This document shows, one piece after another, positions 8,803 through 17,599 of a DNA stretch of 64,000 bases. How positions within the stretch are numbered: the stretch's first letter is position 1; each line of letters opens with the position of its first letter. This DNA comes from Sphingobium sp. WTD-1 (GTDB taxonomy: Bacteria; Pseudomonadota; Alphaproteobacteria; Sphingomonadales; Sphingomonadaceae). The position numbers were made by a program, and so were the translations under genes. The notes below the pieces were generated by a model. The model saw only the letters and a program-made list of their open reading frames with translations, did not search any database and had not been told where the DNA came from. The DNA lies in NCBI RefSeq assembly GCF_030128825.1, contig NZ_CP119127.1, forward strand, positions 2,294,001 through 2,358,000. The letters run 5' to 3'.

Positions 8803-10329
8803 GTGAGCGGTCCCGAAACCTATAATCTGCTCTCGCCACGCACCCGCACGCTTGCCGGGCTGGTGCTGGCGCTGAGCAACTTCATGGTCGTGCTCGACCT
8901 GACCATCGCCAATGTCTCGGTGCCGCATATCGCCGGCAATCTGGGCATCTCCGGCGACCAGGGCACCTGGATCATCACATCCTATGCGGTGGCGGAGGCG
9001 ATCTGCGTGCCGCTGACCGGCTGGCTGGCGCTGCGTTTCGGCGTGGTGCGGACCTTCATCTGGGCGATGATCGGCTTCGGCTTCTTCTCGATGATGTGCG
9101 GCCTGTCGACCACGCTGGGCATGATCGTCGCGGCGCGCCTGGGGCAGGGCATTTGTGGCGGGCCGATCATGCCGATGTCGCAGACCCTGTTGCTGCGCAT
9201 CTTCCCGCCGGAAATGCGGCCGCGCGCCATGGGTTTGTGGGCGATGACGACGCTGCTGGGGCCGGCCATGGGGCCGATCGTCGGTGGCTATATCAGTGAC
9301 AATTGGAGCTGGCACTGGATCTTCTTCATCAACCTGCCGATCGCGGCGCTGTGCGTGGTCGCGGCGATGGCGATGCTGCGGCCGGTGGAGACCGATACGG
9401 CGCACCAGCCGATCGACAAGATCGGCCTGTGCCTGCTGATCTTCTGGATCGGCTGTCTGCAGGTGATGCTGGACATCGGCCGCGACCATGACTGGTTCTC
9501 CGACCCGCTGATCCTGACGCTCGCCATCCTGGCCGGCATCGGTTTCATCGTCTTCATCATCTGGGAACTGACCGAGGAGCATCCGATCGTCGACCTGCGG
9601 GTGTTTCGGCATATCGGCTTCTCATCGGGCGTCTTCACCCTGGCTTTGGCCTTCGGCGCCTATTTCTCCAGCATCGTGGTCATCCCGCAATGGCTGCAGA
9701 TGTCGATGGGCTATACCGCGACCTGGTCGGGCATCGTCACCGCCTTCACGGCGATGGCGGCGGTGATGAGCGCGCCCTTCGCGGCCCGCTTCACCGGCAA
9801 GGTCGATCCGCGCATCATGATTTCGGGCGCGGTCTTCTGGCTGGGCTGCATGACCCTGTGGCGGGCGCACTGGACCAGCGGCATCGACTTTTTCGGGCTG
9901 GCGCTGCCGCAGTTCGTGCAGGGCTTTGCCATGCCCTTCTTCATGATCCCGCTGACGACGCTGACCCTGGGGTCGGTGCCGCCGAGCGAGACGGCGTCGG
10001 CCGCCGGCCTGCAGAATTTCCTGCGGACCATGGCGATCGCGATCGCGACCTCGCTGGTGCTGACCGGGTGGAGCGACAGCCAGCGCGTGTCGCGCAACGA
10101 ACTGGCCGGCGCCTTGCAGCCCGACGATGCGCAGCGCGCGCTGTCGGGCATGGGGATGACGACCGAGCAGATCCGCCAGACCATCTCCAATCTGGTGGAG
10201 CAGGAGGCGATCGCCATTTCGGTCGACTATGTCTTCTTCATCTCCGCGTTGGTGCTGTTTGCGGCGGCTGTAATCGTCTGGCTGGCGCCCAAGCCCAGCG
10301 GGCCGGTGGACACGTCGGCGGCGCACTGA
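8803..10329 (+). CDS. emrB: EmrB/QacA-type major facilitator drug:H+ antiporter (DHA2, 14 TM)
   Basis: A 508-residue inner membrane transporter. Helix 1 carries the DHA2 signature LDLTIANVSVPHIAGNLG, then GTWIITSYAVAEAICVPLTGWLALRFG; the motif C region near residue 150 reads GPAMGPIVGGYISDNWSWHWIF. About 14 hydrophobic segments can be counted. It exports hydrophobic toxins or drugs through EmrA and the outer membrane factor. The start is a GTG with GGGAG 8 nt before it. A strong bidirectional terminator follows the gene. Confidence 0.93.
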   Translation: MSGPETYNLLSPRTRTLAGLVLALSNFMVVLDLTIANVSVPHIAGNLGISGDQGTWIITSYAVAEAICVPLTGWLALRFGVVRTFIWAMIGFGFFSMMCGLSTTLGMIVAARLGQGICGGPIMPMSQTLLLRIFPPEMRPRAMGLWAMTTLLGPAMGPIVGGYISDNWSWHWIFFINLPIAALCVVAAMAMLRPVETDTAHQPIDKIGLCLLIFWIGCLQVMLDIGRDHDWFSDPLILTLAILAGIGFIVFIIWELTEEHPIVDLRVFRHIGFSSGVFTLALAFGAYFSSIVVIPQWLQMSMGYTATWSGIVTAFTAMAAVMSAPFAARFTGKVDPRIMISGAVFWLGCMTLWRAHWTSGIDFFGLALPQFVQGFAMPFFMIPLTTLTLGSVPPSETASAAGLQNFLRTMAIAIATSLVLTGWSDSQRVSRNELAGALQPDDAQRALSGMGMTTEQIRQTISNLVEQEAIAISVDYVFFISALVLFAAAVIVWLAPKPSGPVDTSAAH

Positions 10330-10352
10330 GCGCTGCCCTGTTCGAGGCAAAG

Positions 10353-10390
10353 AAAAAGCCTCCCGTTGCTGTCGCGACGGGAGGCTTTTT
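10353..10390. terminator. Bidirectional intrinsic terminator between emrB and the amino acid permease
   Basis: A 14-bp perfect stem (AAAAAGCCTCCCGT pairing with ACGGGAGGCTTTTT) with a 10-nt loop. It has T tracts on both strands, so it can end transcripts from both convergent genes. Confidence 0.92.
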
Positions 10391-10409
10391 CTTTGTGCGG
10401 ACCTTGGCC

Positions 10410-11807
10410 CTAGCGGGCGGCTGAGGCGCGCTTCTGGCCGTAGAGGAAATAGACGGCGAGACCGATCGCGTTCCAGATCAGGCAGGCATAGATGGTCTTC
10501 ATCGGCAGGCTGAGGAACAGATAGGCGCAGCCGAGCACGGCGCCCAGGCCCACCAGCGTCGCCGCCGGGGTGCGGAAGGGGCGCTTGAGGCCCGGCGCGC
10601 GGCGGCGCAGGATCAGCAGGCAGGCGCCGACGGCGGTGAAGGCGATCAGCGTGCCGGCATTGGCGAGCGCGGCGATCTGGTCGATCGGCAGCACGCCGGC
10701 GATGACCGCCACCAGCACGGCCGTGACGGCGGTAATGCGCGCAGGGGTGCCGCGCTTCGAGATGCGGGCGAGCGATTGCGGCAGGAACCCGTCGCGCGCC
10801 ATCACCAGGAAGATGCGGCTCTGGCCGTAGAGGAAGCCCAGCAGCACGGTGGGGAGCGCAATGACGGCGGCGATCGCGACGATCCGGGCGATCGACCCCT
10901 GGCCCATTTCACGCAGGATGAGGGCGAGCGGCTCCGGGCTGTCGGCAAAGCGGGTGAAGGGCATGGCGCCCACCGCTGCGGCGGCGACCAGCACATAGAT
11001 GAGGGTGCAGACGATCAGCGAGCCGACGATGCCGATGGCGAGGTCACGGTCCGGATTCTTGGCTTCCTCGGCCGCGGTCGAGATGGCGTCGAAGCCGTAG
11101 AAGGCGAAGAAGATGATCGCGGCCGCCGCCATCACGCCGCGCTCGATGCCGTCAGGCCCCATATGCTTGGCAAAGCCGAACGGCATGAAGGGTTCGAGAT
11201 GCTGGGCGTCGAAGGCGGGCAGGGCGACCCAGACGAACAGGCTGAGGGTCGCGATCTTGATCAGCACCAGCAGCGTGTTGAGCCGGGCGCTTTCGCGCGT
11301 GCCGAACATCAGCAGGGCGGCGACGACGCCGATGATGAAGATGGCGGGGATGTTGATGAGGCCGCCAAGCTCCGGTCCCTTGGTCAGCGCCTCGGGAAAG
11401 CCGAGCGGGGTGAGCAGCGGGGCGGCATAGCCCGACCAGCCGACCGCCACGGTCGAGACGACCAGCGAATATTCGAGGATCAGGCTCCAGCCCACGATCC
11501 AGGCAATGCCTTCGCCCAGCACGACGTAGGAGTAGCTGTAGGCGCTGCCCGCCGCCGGCATCATCGTCGACAATTCGGCATAGGCGAGCGCGGCGCAGGC
11601 GCAGATCGCGCCGGCAATGGCGAAGGAGATGAGCACGGCCGGGCCGGCGCGATCGGCGCCGACGCCGATCAGGGTGAGGATGCCGGTGCCGACGATCGCG
11701 CCGACGCCCAGCGCCAGCAGATGCGGCCAGGACAGGGTGCGCGCCATGCTGTGGCTGCCTCCCTGGGGCGTCATCGCCTCCATCGGCTTGCGACGTGTCC
11801 AACTCAT
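10410..11807 (-). CDS. APC-family amino acid permease (cationic amino acid transporter-like)
   Basis: A 465-residue inner membrane protein with about 12 hydrophobic helices. The front segment LLALGVGAIVGTGILTLIG is the APC substrate-binding loop of helix 1, and FYGFDAISTAAEEAKNPDRD is the conserved helix 6/loop of the CAT/YfnA-type branch. It should import amino acids by proton symport; the specific substrate cannot be read from the sequence. GGGGGAG lies 8 nt before the ATG at 11807. It is monocistronic, convergent with emrB and divergent from the membrane protein at 11956. Confidence 0.9.
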   Translation of the reverse strand: MSWTRRKPMEAMTPQGGSHSMARTLSWPHLLALGVGAIVGTGILTLIGVGADRAGPAVLISFAIAGAICACAALAYAELSTMMPAAGSAYSYSYVVLGEGIAWIVGWSLILEYSLVVSTVAVGWSGYAAPLLTPLGFPEALTKGPELGGLINIPAIFIIGVVAALLMFGTRESARLNTLLVLIKIATLSLFVWVALPAFDAQHLEPFMPFGFAKHMGPDGIERGVMAAAAIIFFAFYGFDAISTAAEEAKNPDRDLAIGIVGSLIVCTLIYVLVAAAAVGAMPFTRFADSPEPLALILREMGQGSIARIVAIAAVIALPTVLLGFLYGQSRIFLVMARDGFLPQSLARISKRGTPARITAVTAVLVAVIAGVLPIDQIAALANAGTLIAFTAVGACLLILRRRAPGLKRPFRTPAATLVGLGAVLGCAYLFLSLPMKTIYACLIWNAIGLAVYFLYGQKRASAAR

Positions 11808-11955
11808 GTAACGGCTCCCCCTTTATACGGTCTATGGCGCGTTTGCTGGCGCAAAGCGCCGGGCGGCGCAAGCGTTGAGCCGGGATGTGGCGACTTCTTA
11901 CAATATCGAGCGCGGTTGCTGCGCTATTGTTGCGAAGGAACGGGAGGTCGACGCA

Positions 11956-12678
11956 ATGGCGACGGCAATCGGTATGATCGAGCGGCAGGCGCGAGAGCGG
12001 CGCATCTTTACCGGCATGGCGGTGCTGGTCGCCGTCACCGTGGTCGGCGGCTTCGGCAGCTTTGCCCTGCGCGGCTATGTCGACGTGGCGACCGTGCCCT
12101 GGTGGGTGCATGTCCATGCGCTGTCGTTGCTGGCATGGACGCTGCTGTTCCTGGCGCAGGCGCTGCTGGTGGCGCAACGGCGGACCGATCTCCATCGCCA
12201 GTTGGGCTGGGTTGCGGCAGGGCTTGCCTGCTTCATGATCCCGTGGGGTGTCGCGACGTCGATCCTGGCGGTGCAGATGGGGCGGGCGCCGCCCTTCTTC
12301 GCGCCGGGCATCTTTCTGGTGCTGGGGCCGCTCGACATGCTGGCCTTTGGTTCGCTGACGCTGGCGGCAATCCTGCGGCGGCGGCGGAGTGACTGGCACA
12401 AGCGGCTGATGCTGTGCGGGACCATCGCGATGATGGAGCCGGCATTCGGCCGGATATTGCCGATGCCGCTGTTGGGGCCATGGGCGGGCGCCTGCGCGAC
12501 GCTGATGCAATTGCTCTATGTCGGGATCGCGATGCGCGCCGATGCCGGGCTGCGCGGCGCGGTGCATCCGGCCTATCGCTGGGGACTGGCGGTGATCGCC
12601 GGACGATTGCTGCTGGTCGAGTCGCTGGGGCGCACGGCGATCGTCGTTGGGGCGGCGGCCGCGCTGGCTGCGGGATAG
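11956..12678 (+). CDS. Uncharacterised multi-pass membrane protein with conserved histidines
   Basis: A 240-residue integral membrane protein with about six to seven hydrophobic helices. The region WWVHVHALSLLAWTLLFLAQ followed by RRTDLHRQLG is a pattern I recall from uncharacterised alphaproteobacterial membrane proteins; the three His residues on helices facing each other could bind a metal or heme, but this is inference. GGGAGG is 10 nt before the ATG at 11956; an earlier in-frame codon at 11875 lacks a ribosome site. It precedes ffh by about 200 nt and appears unrelated to it. Confidence 0.65.
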   Translation: MATAIGMIERQARERRIFTGMAVLVAVTVVGGFGSFALRGYVDVATVPWWVHVHALSLLAWTLLFLAQALLVAQRRTDLHRQLGWVAAGLACFMIPWGVATSILAVQMGRAPPFFAPGIFLVLGPLDMLAFGSLTLAAILRRRRSDWHKRLMLCGTIAMMEPAFGRILPMPLLGPWAGACATLMQLLYVGIAMRADAGLRGAVHPAYRWGLAVIAGRLLLVESLGRTAIVVGAAAALAAG

Positions 12679-12727
12679 CGCACTTGCGCGTGCGGCCGCT
12701 TTGGCTTAAGGGGCGCCCTGCATCCGG

Positions 12728-12815
12728 GACTCTGGTCCTGGAACCCTGACGACTCCAGGATGTCCAAGAGGGATATCGAATGGACGCTGGCCGGCGAGTT
12801 TTCGCCCGCCGGCGA
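12728..12815 (+). promoter_or_regulatory. Structured region upstream of ffh (two hairpins)
   Basis: The non-coding stretch before ffh holds an imperfect hairpin around TCCTGGA/TCCAGGA (about 12736-12762), closed further out by GGAC/GTCC, and then a GCCGGCG/CGCCGGC hairpin (12790-12813) followed by GATTTTGTCGTTTT. The second looks like a weak terminator or attenuator. It lacks the GGAAGGAAGCAGCC-type core of the SRP RNA, so it is not ffs. Either a terminator for the membrane protein gene or a leader controlling the ffh operon is possible. Confidence 0.4.
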
Positions 12816-12874
12816 TTTTGTCGTTTTGGGGTGGTGCATGGATTTTCCGGGCCTTGGCCCGAATTGAGGTGATG

Positions 12875-14362
12875 ATGTTCGATTCGCTAAGCGATCGTCT
12901 CGGTGGGGTATTCGACAAGCTGCGTGGGCGCGGTGCGCTTACGGAGGACGATGTCCGTGCCGCGATGCGCGAAGTGCGAGTCGCACTGCTGGAAGCCGAC
13001 GTGGCGCTGCCCGTGGTTCGCCAGTTCGTCGACCAGGCCACCGAAAAGGCTGTCGGCAGCGATGTGCTGCGGTCGATCACGCCGGGCCAGATGGTCGTCA
13101 AGATCGTCTCCGACACGCTGACCGAGACGCTGGGCGCCGAAACCAGCGACCTGCTGATCGACGTCACCCCGCCCGCCGTCATCATGATGGTCGGCCTGCA
13201 GGGTTCGGGCAAGACGACCTCGACCGCGAAGATCGCCAAGCGCCTGAAGGACAAGGAGCGCAAGAAGGTGCTGATGGCGTCGCTCGACGTCCAGCGCCCG
13301 GCCGCGCAGGAACAGCTTGCCGTCCTTGGCACCCAGATCGATGTCGCGACCCTGCCGATCGTCGCCGGCCAGCAGCCGGTGGAGATTGCGAAGCGCGCGC
13401 TGCAGTCGGCCAAGCTGCAGGGCTTCGACGTGGTCATGCTCGACACCGCCGGCCGACTGCATGTCGACCAGGCGCTGATGGACGAGATGAAGGCGGTCGC
13501 CGACGTCGCCAATCCGGCGGAAATCCTGCTGGTGGTCGACTCGCTGACCGGCCAGGACGCGGTCAATGTCGCGACCAGCTTTACCGCGCAGGTGCCGCTG
13601 ACCGGCGTCGTGCTGACCCGCATGGATGGCGACGCCCGTGGCGGCGCGGCGCTGTCTATGCGCGCGGTCACCGGCCGTCCGATCAAGTTTGCCGGCACCG
13701 GCGAAAAGCTGGATGCGCTTGAGCCCTTCCATCCGGCCCGCGTTGCCCAGCGCATCCTGGGCATGGGCGACGTCGTCAGCCTGGTCGAGAAGGCCGCCGA
13801 GACGATCGACGCCGAGGAAGCCGACAAGCTGGCCAAGAAGATGGCCAAGGGTCAGTTCGACATGAACGACCTGCGCAGCCAGCTCAACCAGATGCGCCGC
13901 ATGGGCGGCCTGGGCGCGCTGGCCGGCATGCTGCCGGGCCTCAAGAAGGCGCAGGCGGCGATGGCCAATAGCGGCGCCAACGACAAGACGCTGCTGCATC
14001 TGGACGCGATGATCGGGTCGATGACCCCCAAGGAGCGCGAGAAGCCCGCGCTGATCAACGCCAAGCGCAAGATCCGTATCGCCAAGGGCGCCGGCCGCAC
14101 CGTGCAGGACGTCAACCGTCTCCTGAAAATGCATCAGGAAATGGAAACGGCGATGAAGAAGATCCGCAAGATGGGCGGCCTCAAGGGGCTGGCCAAGATG
14201 TTCACCGGCGGTGGCATGGGTGGATTGGGCGGCCTGGGTGGACCGGGCGGCGCGGATGGGCAGGGCGGTCCGCCCGACCTGTCGGGTCTGGGTGGCCTTG
14301 GTGGCCTGGGCGGCAACATGCCCAAGCTTCCGCCCGGCTTTCAGAATTTCATGAAGAAATAA
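12875..14362 (+). CDS. ffh: Signal recognition particle protein Ffh
   Basis: A 495-residue SRP54 GTPase that binds signal sequences and 4.5S RNA and delivers ribosomes to FtsY. N domain residues 1-90; G domain with P-loop GLQGSGKTTS, DVQRPAAQEQL, DTAGR and TRMDGDARGG; methionine-rich M domain from about 300 with the RNA-binding helix-turn-helix. The C-terminus carries a long Gly-rich run (about 445-485) ending in LPPGFQNFMKK. Two ATGs are adjacent (12872, 12875); GAGG spacing favours 12875. First gene of the SRP/ribosomal cluster. Confidence 0.97.
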   Translation: MFDSLSDRLGGVFDKLRGRGALTEDDVRAAMREVRVALLEADVALPVVRQFVDQATEKAVGSDVLRSITPGQMVVKIVSDTLTETLGAETSDLLIDVTPPAVIMMVGLQGSGKTTSTAKIAKRLKDKERKKVLMASLDVQRPAAQEQLAVLGTQIDVATLPIVAGQQPVEIAKRALQSAKLQGFDVVMLDTAGRLHVDQALMDEMKAVADVANPAEILLVVDSLTGQDAVNVATSFTAQVPLTGVVLTRMDGDARGGAALSMRAVTGRPIKFAGTGEKLDALEPFHPARVAQRILGMGDVVSLVEKAAETIDAEEADKLAKKMAKGQFDMNDLRSQLNQMRRMGGLGALAGMLPGLKKAQAAMANSGANDKTLLHLDAMIGSMTPKEREKPALINAKRKIRIAKGAGRTVQDVNRLLKMHQEMETAMKKIRKMGGLKGLAKMFTGGGMGGLGGLGGPGGADGQGGPPDLSGLGGLGGLGGNMPKLPPGFQNFMKK

Positions 14363-14403
14363 GCAATTTCCGTAATTTGGTTTGAATAGAAAGGTCTAGT
14401 TCC

Positions 14404-14844
14404 ATGGCAACCTCCATTCGTCTGTCGCGCGGCGGCTCCAAGAAGCGCCCTTATTACCGCATCGTCGTGGCCGACAGCCGCGCCCCGCGTGACGGCAAGT
14501 TCATCGAGCGCATCGGCAGCTACAACCCCGTCCTGCCCAAGGGCGACGAAAAGCGCGTAATCATCGACGTCGAGCGTGCGAAGCACTGGGTTGCCGCCGG
14601 CGCCCAGGCGACCGACCGCGTTGCCCGCTTCCTCGACGCCGCTGGCGTGAAGGAACGCGCTGCTCGCAACAACCCGAAGAAGGCTGAGCCGGGCCAGAAG
14701 GCCAAGGACCGCGCTGAAGACCGCGCTGCCAAGGCTGCCGAAGCTGAAGAAGCTGCGCGCGAAGCCGCTGCCGCTGCCGCCGCTCCGGCCGCTGAAGAAG
14801 CTGCTCCCGCCGAGGAAGCTGCTGCCGAGCAGGCCGAGGGCTGA
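14404..14844 (+). CDS. rpsP: 30S ribosomal protein S16 with Ala/Glu-rich extension
   Basis: A 146-residue protein; the first 85 residues are typical S16 ([22 protein letters not shown]..., then RIGSYNP). The rest is a charged Lys/Ala/Glu-rich tail that is longer than the E. coli protein but common in alphaproteobacteria. It binds 16S rRNA early in 30S assembly. AAAGG is 8 nt before the ATG; the gene follows ffh by 41 nt and precedes rimM by 5 nt. Confidence 0.96.
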   Translation: MATSIRLSRGGSKKRPYYRIVVADSRAPRDGKFIERIGSYNPVLPKGDEKRVIIDVERAKHWVAAGAQATDRVARFLDAAGVKERAARNNPKKAEPGQKAKDRAEDRAAKAAEAEEAAREAAAAAAAPAAEEAAPAEEAAAEQAEG

Positions 14845-14849
14845 TCCTC

Positions 14850-15344
14850 TTGACCGACAAGCCCGTCACCCTGGCCGCGATCATCGGTGCCCATGGCGTG
14901 GCGGGCGAAGTCCGTCTGAAGCTGTTTGGCGAAGGGGCCGAGGCCCTGAAAAGCTACAAGAGCTTCGATGCGGCGGGGCGCACATTGACGTTGAAGTCGG
15001 TGCGCCCCGGCCCGAATGGCGCGGTGGCCCGCTTTGCCGAGATCGGCGATCGCGGCGCGGCCGAAGCCCTGCGCGGCACGGCGCTGACCGTCCCGCGTTC
15101 CGCCCTGCCGGCCTTGCCCGAGGGTGAATATTATCATGCCGACCTGGTCGGCCTTCCCTGCACCAGCAGCACCGGCGAGACGCTGGGCGAGATCATCGCG
15201 GTCGAGAATTTCGGCGCCGGTGACATCATCGAGGTGCAGCGTCCGTCGATCGAGGGCAAGCCCGGCAAGCGCTTCATGGCGCCGATGCATGTGGTGGTGC
15301 TGAGCGAGGACGGCGCCGTGATTGACGCGGCTTTTACCGAATAG
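14850..15344 (+). CDS. rimM: Ribosome maturation factor RimM (TTG start)
   Basis: A 164-residue protein with the RimM N-terminal barrel (GAHGVAGEVRLK) and a C-terminal PRC barrel (EYYHADLVGLP... ENFGAGDIIEV... FMAPMHVVV). It assists late 30S head assembly by binding S19. The start is a TTG with CGAGGG upstream, 5 nt after rpsP. In most bacteria trmD follows directly; here four other genes intervene (vapBC, a serine hydrolase and a small membrane protein). Confidence 0.95.
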   Translation: MTDKPVTLAAIIGAHGVAGEVRLKLFGEGAEALKSYKSFDAAGRTLTLKSVRPGPNGAVARFAEIGDRGAAEALRGTALTVPRSALPALPEGEYYHADLVGLPCTSSTGETLGEIIAVENFGAGDIIEVQRPSIEGKPGKRFMAPMHVVVLSEDGAVIDAAFTE

Positions 15345-15351
15345 TATATAC

Positions 15352-15369
15352 GCTCCGTATATACGGAGC
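15352..15369. promoter_or_regulatory. Perfect palindrome upstream of vapB, probable autoregulatory operator
   Basis: GCTCCGTATATACGGAGC is an 18-bp perfect palindrome ending 6 bp before the vapB ATG; a further TATATACG half lies at its left edge (15345-15352). AbrB-type antitoxins bind such sites as dimers. It overlaps the likely ribosome site (CGGAG), so binding would also cover the start region, and it lies only 7 bp after the rimM stop. Confidence 0.75.
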
Positions 15370-15375
15370 TTCTCC

Positions 15376-15642
15376 ATGGGCGAAGAATATCGGGCCAAGG
15401 TCTTCAAGTCGGGCAACAGCCTGGCCTTGCGGCTGCCCAAGAGCCTGGGGCTGAATGACGGCGAGGAAGTCGTCATGATACCGCATGCCGATGGCAGTTT
15501 TTCCTTCTGGAAGCAGGGTCAGCAGCGCGACATCCTTTTGTCCCTGTTCGGCAGCATGTCGGCGGGCTTCATGGCGGAAGGGCGCGGTGATATCGATCAG
15601 GGTGATCGCGATTGGACCGGGCCGGCGTCGTCTGCGGCATGA
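15376..15642 (+). CDS. vapB: Antitoxin of VapBC-type module (AbrB/SpoVT fold)
   Basis: An 88-residue protein with an N-terminal AbrB/SpoVT swapped-hairpin barrel (YRAKVFKSGNSLALRLPKSLGL) for DNA binding and a C-terminal tail that would wrap around the toxin. The ATG at 15376 follows the palindromic operator; an in-frame codon further upstream is within rimM. The stop overlaps the start of vapC (ATGA), so antitoxin and toxin are translationally coupled. Confidence 0.88.
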   Translation: MGEEYRAKVFKSGNSLALRLPKSLGLNDGEEVVMIPHADGSFSFWKQGQQRDILLSLFGSMSAGFMAEGRGDIDQGDRDWTGPASSAA

Positions 15643-16037
15643 CGCACCTCGCTTATCTGCTCGACACCAATATTTGCATTGATTTCCTGCTCGGACGGAG
15701 CGCTCGTCTGGCCGAGCGGATGGCGGCCGAGTTCGATCGCCTGTCGGTTTCCGCTGTCACTGCTGCCGAATTGCGGGTCGGCAATCGCGGCTCTAGCGAT
15801 CCGGTCGGCGACCTGCGGCGCGTCGATACATTTCTGGCGCTGCTGAATATCTTGCCGTTCGATGATGCGGCGGCGCACACCTATGCCGAGATGGTGCGCC
15901 TGGTGGGGGTGCGTCGTCGGGGGTTCGATCGGTTGATCGGAGCGCAGGCGATGGCGTCGGCCATGGTGCTGGTCACGCGCAACGAAAAGGATTTCGCGGA
16001 TATTCCCGGCCTGACAGTGGAGGATTGGAGCGCATGA
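15639..16037 (+). CDS. vapC: PIN-domain toxin (VapC-type RNase)
   Basis: A 132-residue PIN nuclease. The conserved acidic residues are visible: D in LLDTNICIDF, E in TAAELRVG, D in GFDRLIGAQAMA, and D in TRNEKDFADI. Family members cleave tRNA or rRNA, stopping translation until neutralised by VapB. ATGA overlaps with both vapB upstream and the serine hydrolase downstream give a tightly coupled run of genes inside the rimM-trmD interval. Confidence 0.9.
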   Translation: MTHLAYLLDTNICIDFLLGRSARLAERMAAEFDRLSVSAVTAAELRVGNRGSSDPVGDLRRVDTFLALLNILPFDDAAAHTYAEMVRLVGVRRRGFDRLIGAQAMASAMVLVTRNEKDFADIPGLTVEDWSA

Positions 16038-17545
16038 TGACCATGGCTGTGCGCATGGTGGCCCTGTCGGGATTTCTGTCCATCCTGTCTGCGCCGGCGG
16101 TTGCTGCCGATGCCAGGAAGATCGACGCTGCCATCCCCGAGATTGACCGTCTCTTTGCCGATTTCCAGGTCGATAGCCATGCGCCGGGTCTGGTCTATGG
16201 CATCGTCGCTGATGGCAGGCTGGTCCATGTGAAGGGCTTTGGCGCGCAGGATCTGGTGCAGAAGCGGCCGGTGACGGCGGACAGCCTGTTCCGCATCGCA
16301 TCCATGACCAAGGCGTTCACCGCGCTGTCGATCCTGAAGCTGCGGGAGGAGGGCAAGCTCTCGCTCGATGATCTGGCCGAGACTTATGTGCCGGAAATGC
16401 GTGGCTGGACCTATACGACCAAGGATAGCCCGCGCATCCGCATCCGCGACCTGCTGACGCACAGCGCGGGCTTTGTCGACGATAATCCGTGGGGCGACCG
16501 CCAGACGCCGCTGCCCGACGCGGACTTCACCCGGATGCTGGAGCAGGGCGTACCGATGAGCAGCGCGCCGGCCACCCATTATGAATATTCCAACTTCGGC
16601 TATGCGCTGCTGGGGCGGATCATCGCCAATGTCTCGGGCATGCCCTATCGCCGCTATGTCGAGCAGAGCCTGTTGACGCCGCTGGGCATGGCATCGAGCG
16701 GCTATCAACTGAGCGAATGGCCGGTTTCGCGGCGCTCGCTCGGCTATCGCTGGGAAGATGGGCGCTGGAAGCGCGAGCCCGACATGGCCGACGGCGCCTT
16801 TGGCGCGATGGGCGGGCTGCAGACCAGTGCCAATGATTATGCCCGCTGGGTGGCCTTCCTGCTGTCGGCCTGGCCGCCGCGCGATGCGGCAGAGAGCGGC
16901 CCGGTCAGCCGGGCATCGGTGCGGATGCTGGCGGAAGGCAGCAATTTCATGAGCGTCGCCCAGCGCAACGGCAAGAGCGGGGCGACTGCCTGTCGCCAGG
17001 CGGCGGCCTATGGCTTTGCCATGCGGATCGCGCAGGATTGCGACCTGGGGCTGACCCTGTCCCATGGCGGGGGCTATCCCGGCTATGGCAGCCATGTGAT
17101 GCTGATGCCGGATTATGGTGTCGGCATCTTCGTCTTCACCAACCGCACCTATAATGGCGGGGCGGGCGCCGCCTGGGATGCGGCGATGCTGTTGCAGAAG
17201 GCGGGCGCGCTGATCGCGCGGGATGTGCCGGTCAGTCCGCTGCTGGCGCAGGGCTATGCCGCGGCAGGGCGCATTTACGCGTCGGGCGATGTGCTGGCCG
17301 CCCGCGACAATCTGGCGATGAATTTCCTGATGGACGCCGATGCGGTGCATTGGGGCAAGCGCCTGGCGGCGTTGAAGGGAGAGGTCGGTAGCTGCGCGGT
17401 CGATGCACCGCTGAACGCGACGGGCAATCTGTCGGGCAAGTTCACCTGGACCTGTGAGAAGGGGCGGGTGGCGGGCAGCCTGTTGCTGGCACCGACCGCA
17501 GACGCGGAAATCCAGGAACTGAAGCTGGAGGTCAAGGCGCCCTGA
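16034..17545 (+). CDS. Secreted serine hydrolase, beta-lactamase class C/esterase family
   Basis: About 503 residues. A signal peptide (1-24, ending APAVAA) precedes the penicillin-binding fold with SMTK (SxxK nucleophile), YSN (YxN) and HGG (in place of KTG). The missing KTG and presence of HGG point to an esterase or D-aminopeptidase-like hydrolase rather than a true beta-lactamase. A C-terminal domain of about 110 residues follows the catalytic unit. The ATG at 16034 overlaps the vapC stop; the ATG at 16037 is 6 nt after GGAG and may be the true start. Confidence 0.88.
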   Translation: MMTMAVRMVALSGFLSILSAPAVAADARKIDAAIPEIDRLFADFQVDSHAPGLVYGIVADGRLVHVKGFGAQDLVQKRPVTADSLFRIASMTKAFTALSILKLREEGKLSLDDLAETYVPEMRGWTYTTKDSPRIRIRDLLTHSAGFVDDNPWGDRQTPLPDADFTRMLEQGVPMSSAPATHYEYSNFGYALLGRIIANVSGMPYRRYVEQSLLTPLGMASSGYQLSEWPVSRRSLGYRWEDGRWKREPDMADGAFGAMGGLQTSANDYARWVAFLLSAWPPRDAAESGPVSRASVRMLAEGSNFMSVAQRNGKSGATACRQAAAYGFAMRIAQDCDLGLTLSHGGGYPGYGSHVMLMPDYGVGIFVFTNRTYNGGAGAAWDAAMLLQKAGALIARDVPVSPLLAQGYAAAGRIYASGDVLAARDNLAMNFLMDADAVHWGKRLAALKGEVGSCAVDAPLNATGNLSGKFTWTCEKGRVAGSLLLAPTADAEIQELKLEVKAP

Positions 17546-17599
17546 GCGCGGCGCGATCGGCAGTTCCCCCTGCGGCGAAAATGCTCTAGGCGCGCAGCC

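Noticed and set aside
7594..9612. 672-codon minus-strand frame across emrA and emrB
   Set aside because: Low-complexity His/Asp/Gln/Arg composition and covers two clear genes; a shadow frame.
12700..12870. SRP (4.5S) RNA gene before ffh
   Set aside because: The conserved GGAAGGAAGCAGCC-type core and apical loop are absent.
16034..17545. Calling the serine hydrolase a beta-lactamase resistance gene
   Set aside because: The KTG box is replaced by HGG and the neighbours give no resistance context; esterase or peptidase activity is at least as likely.
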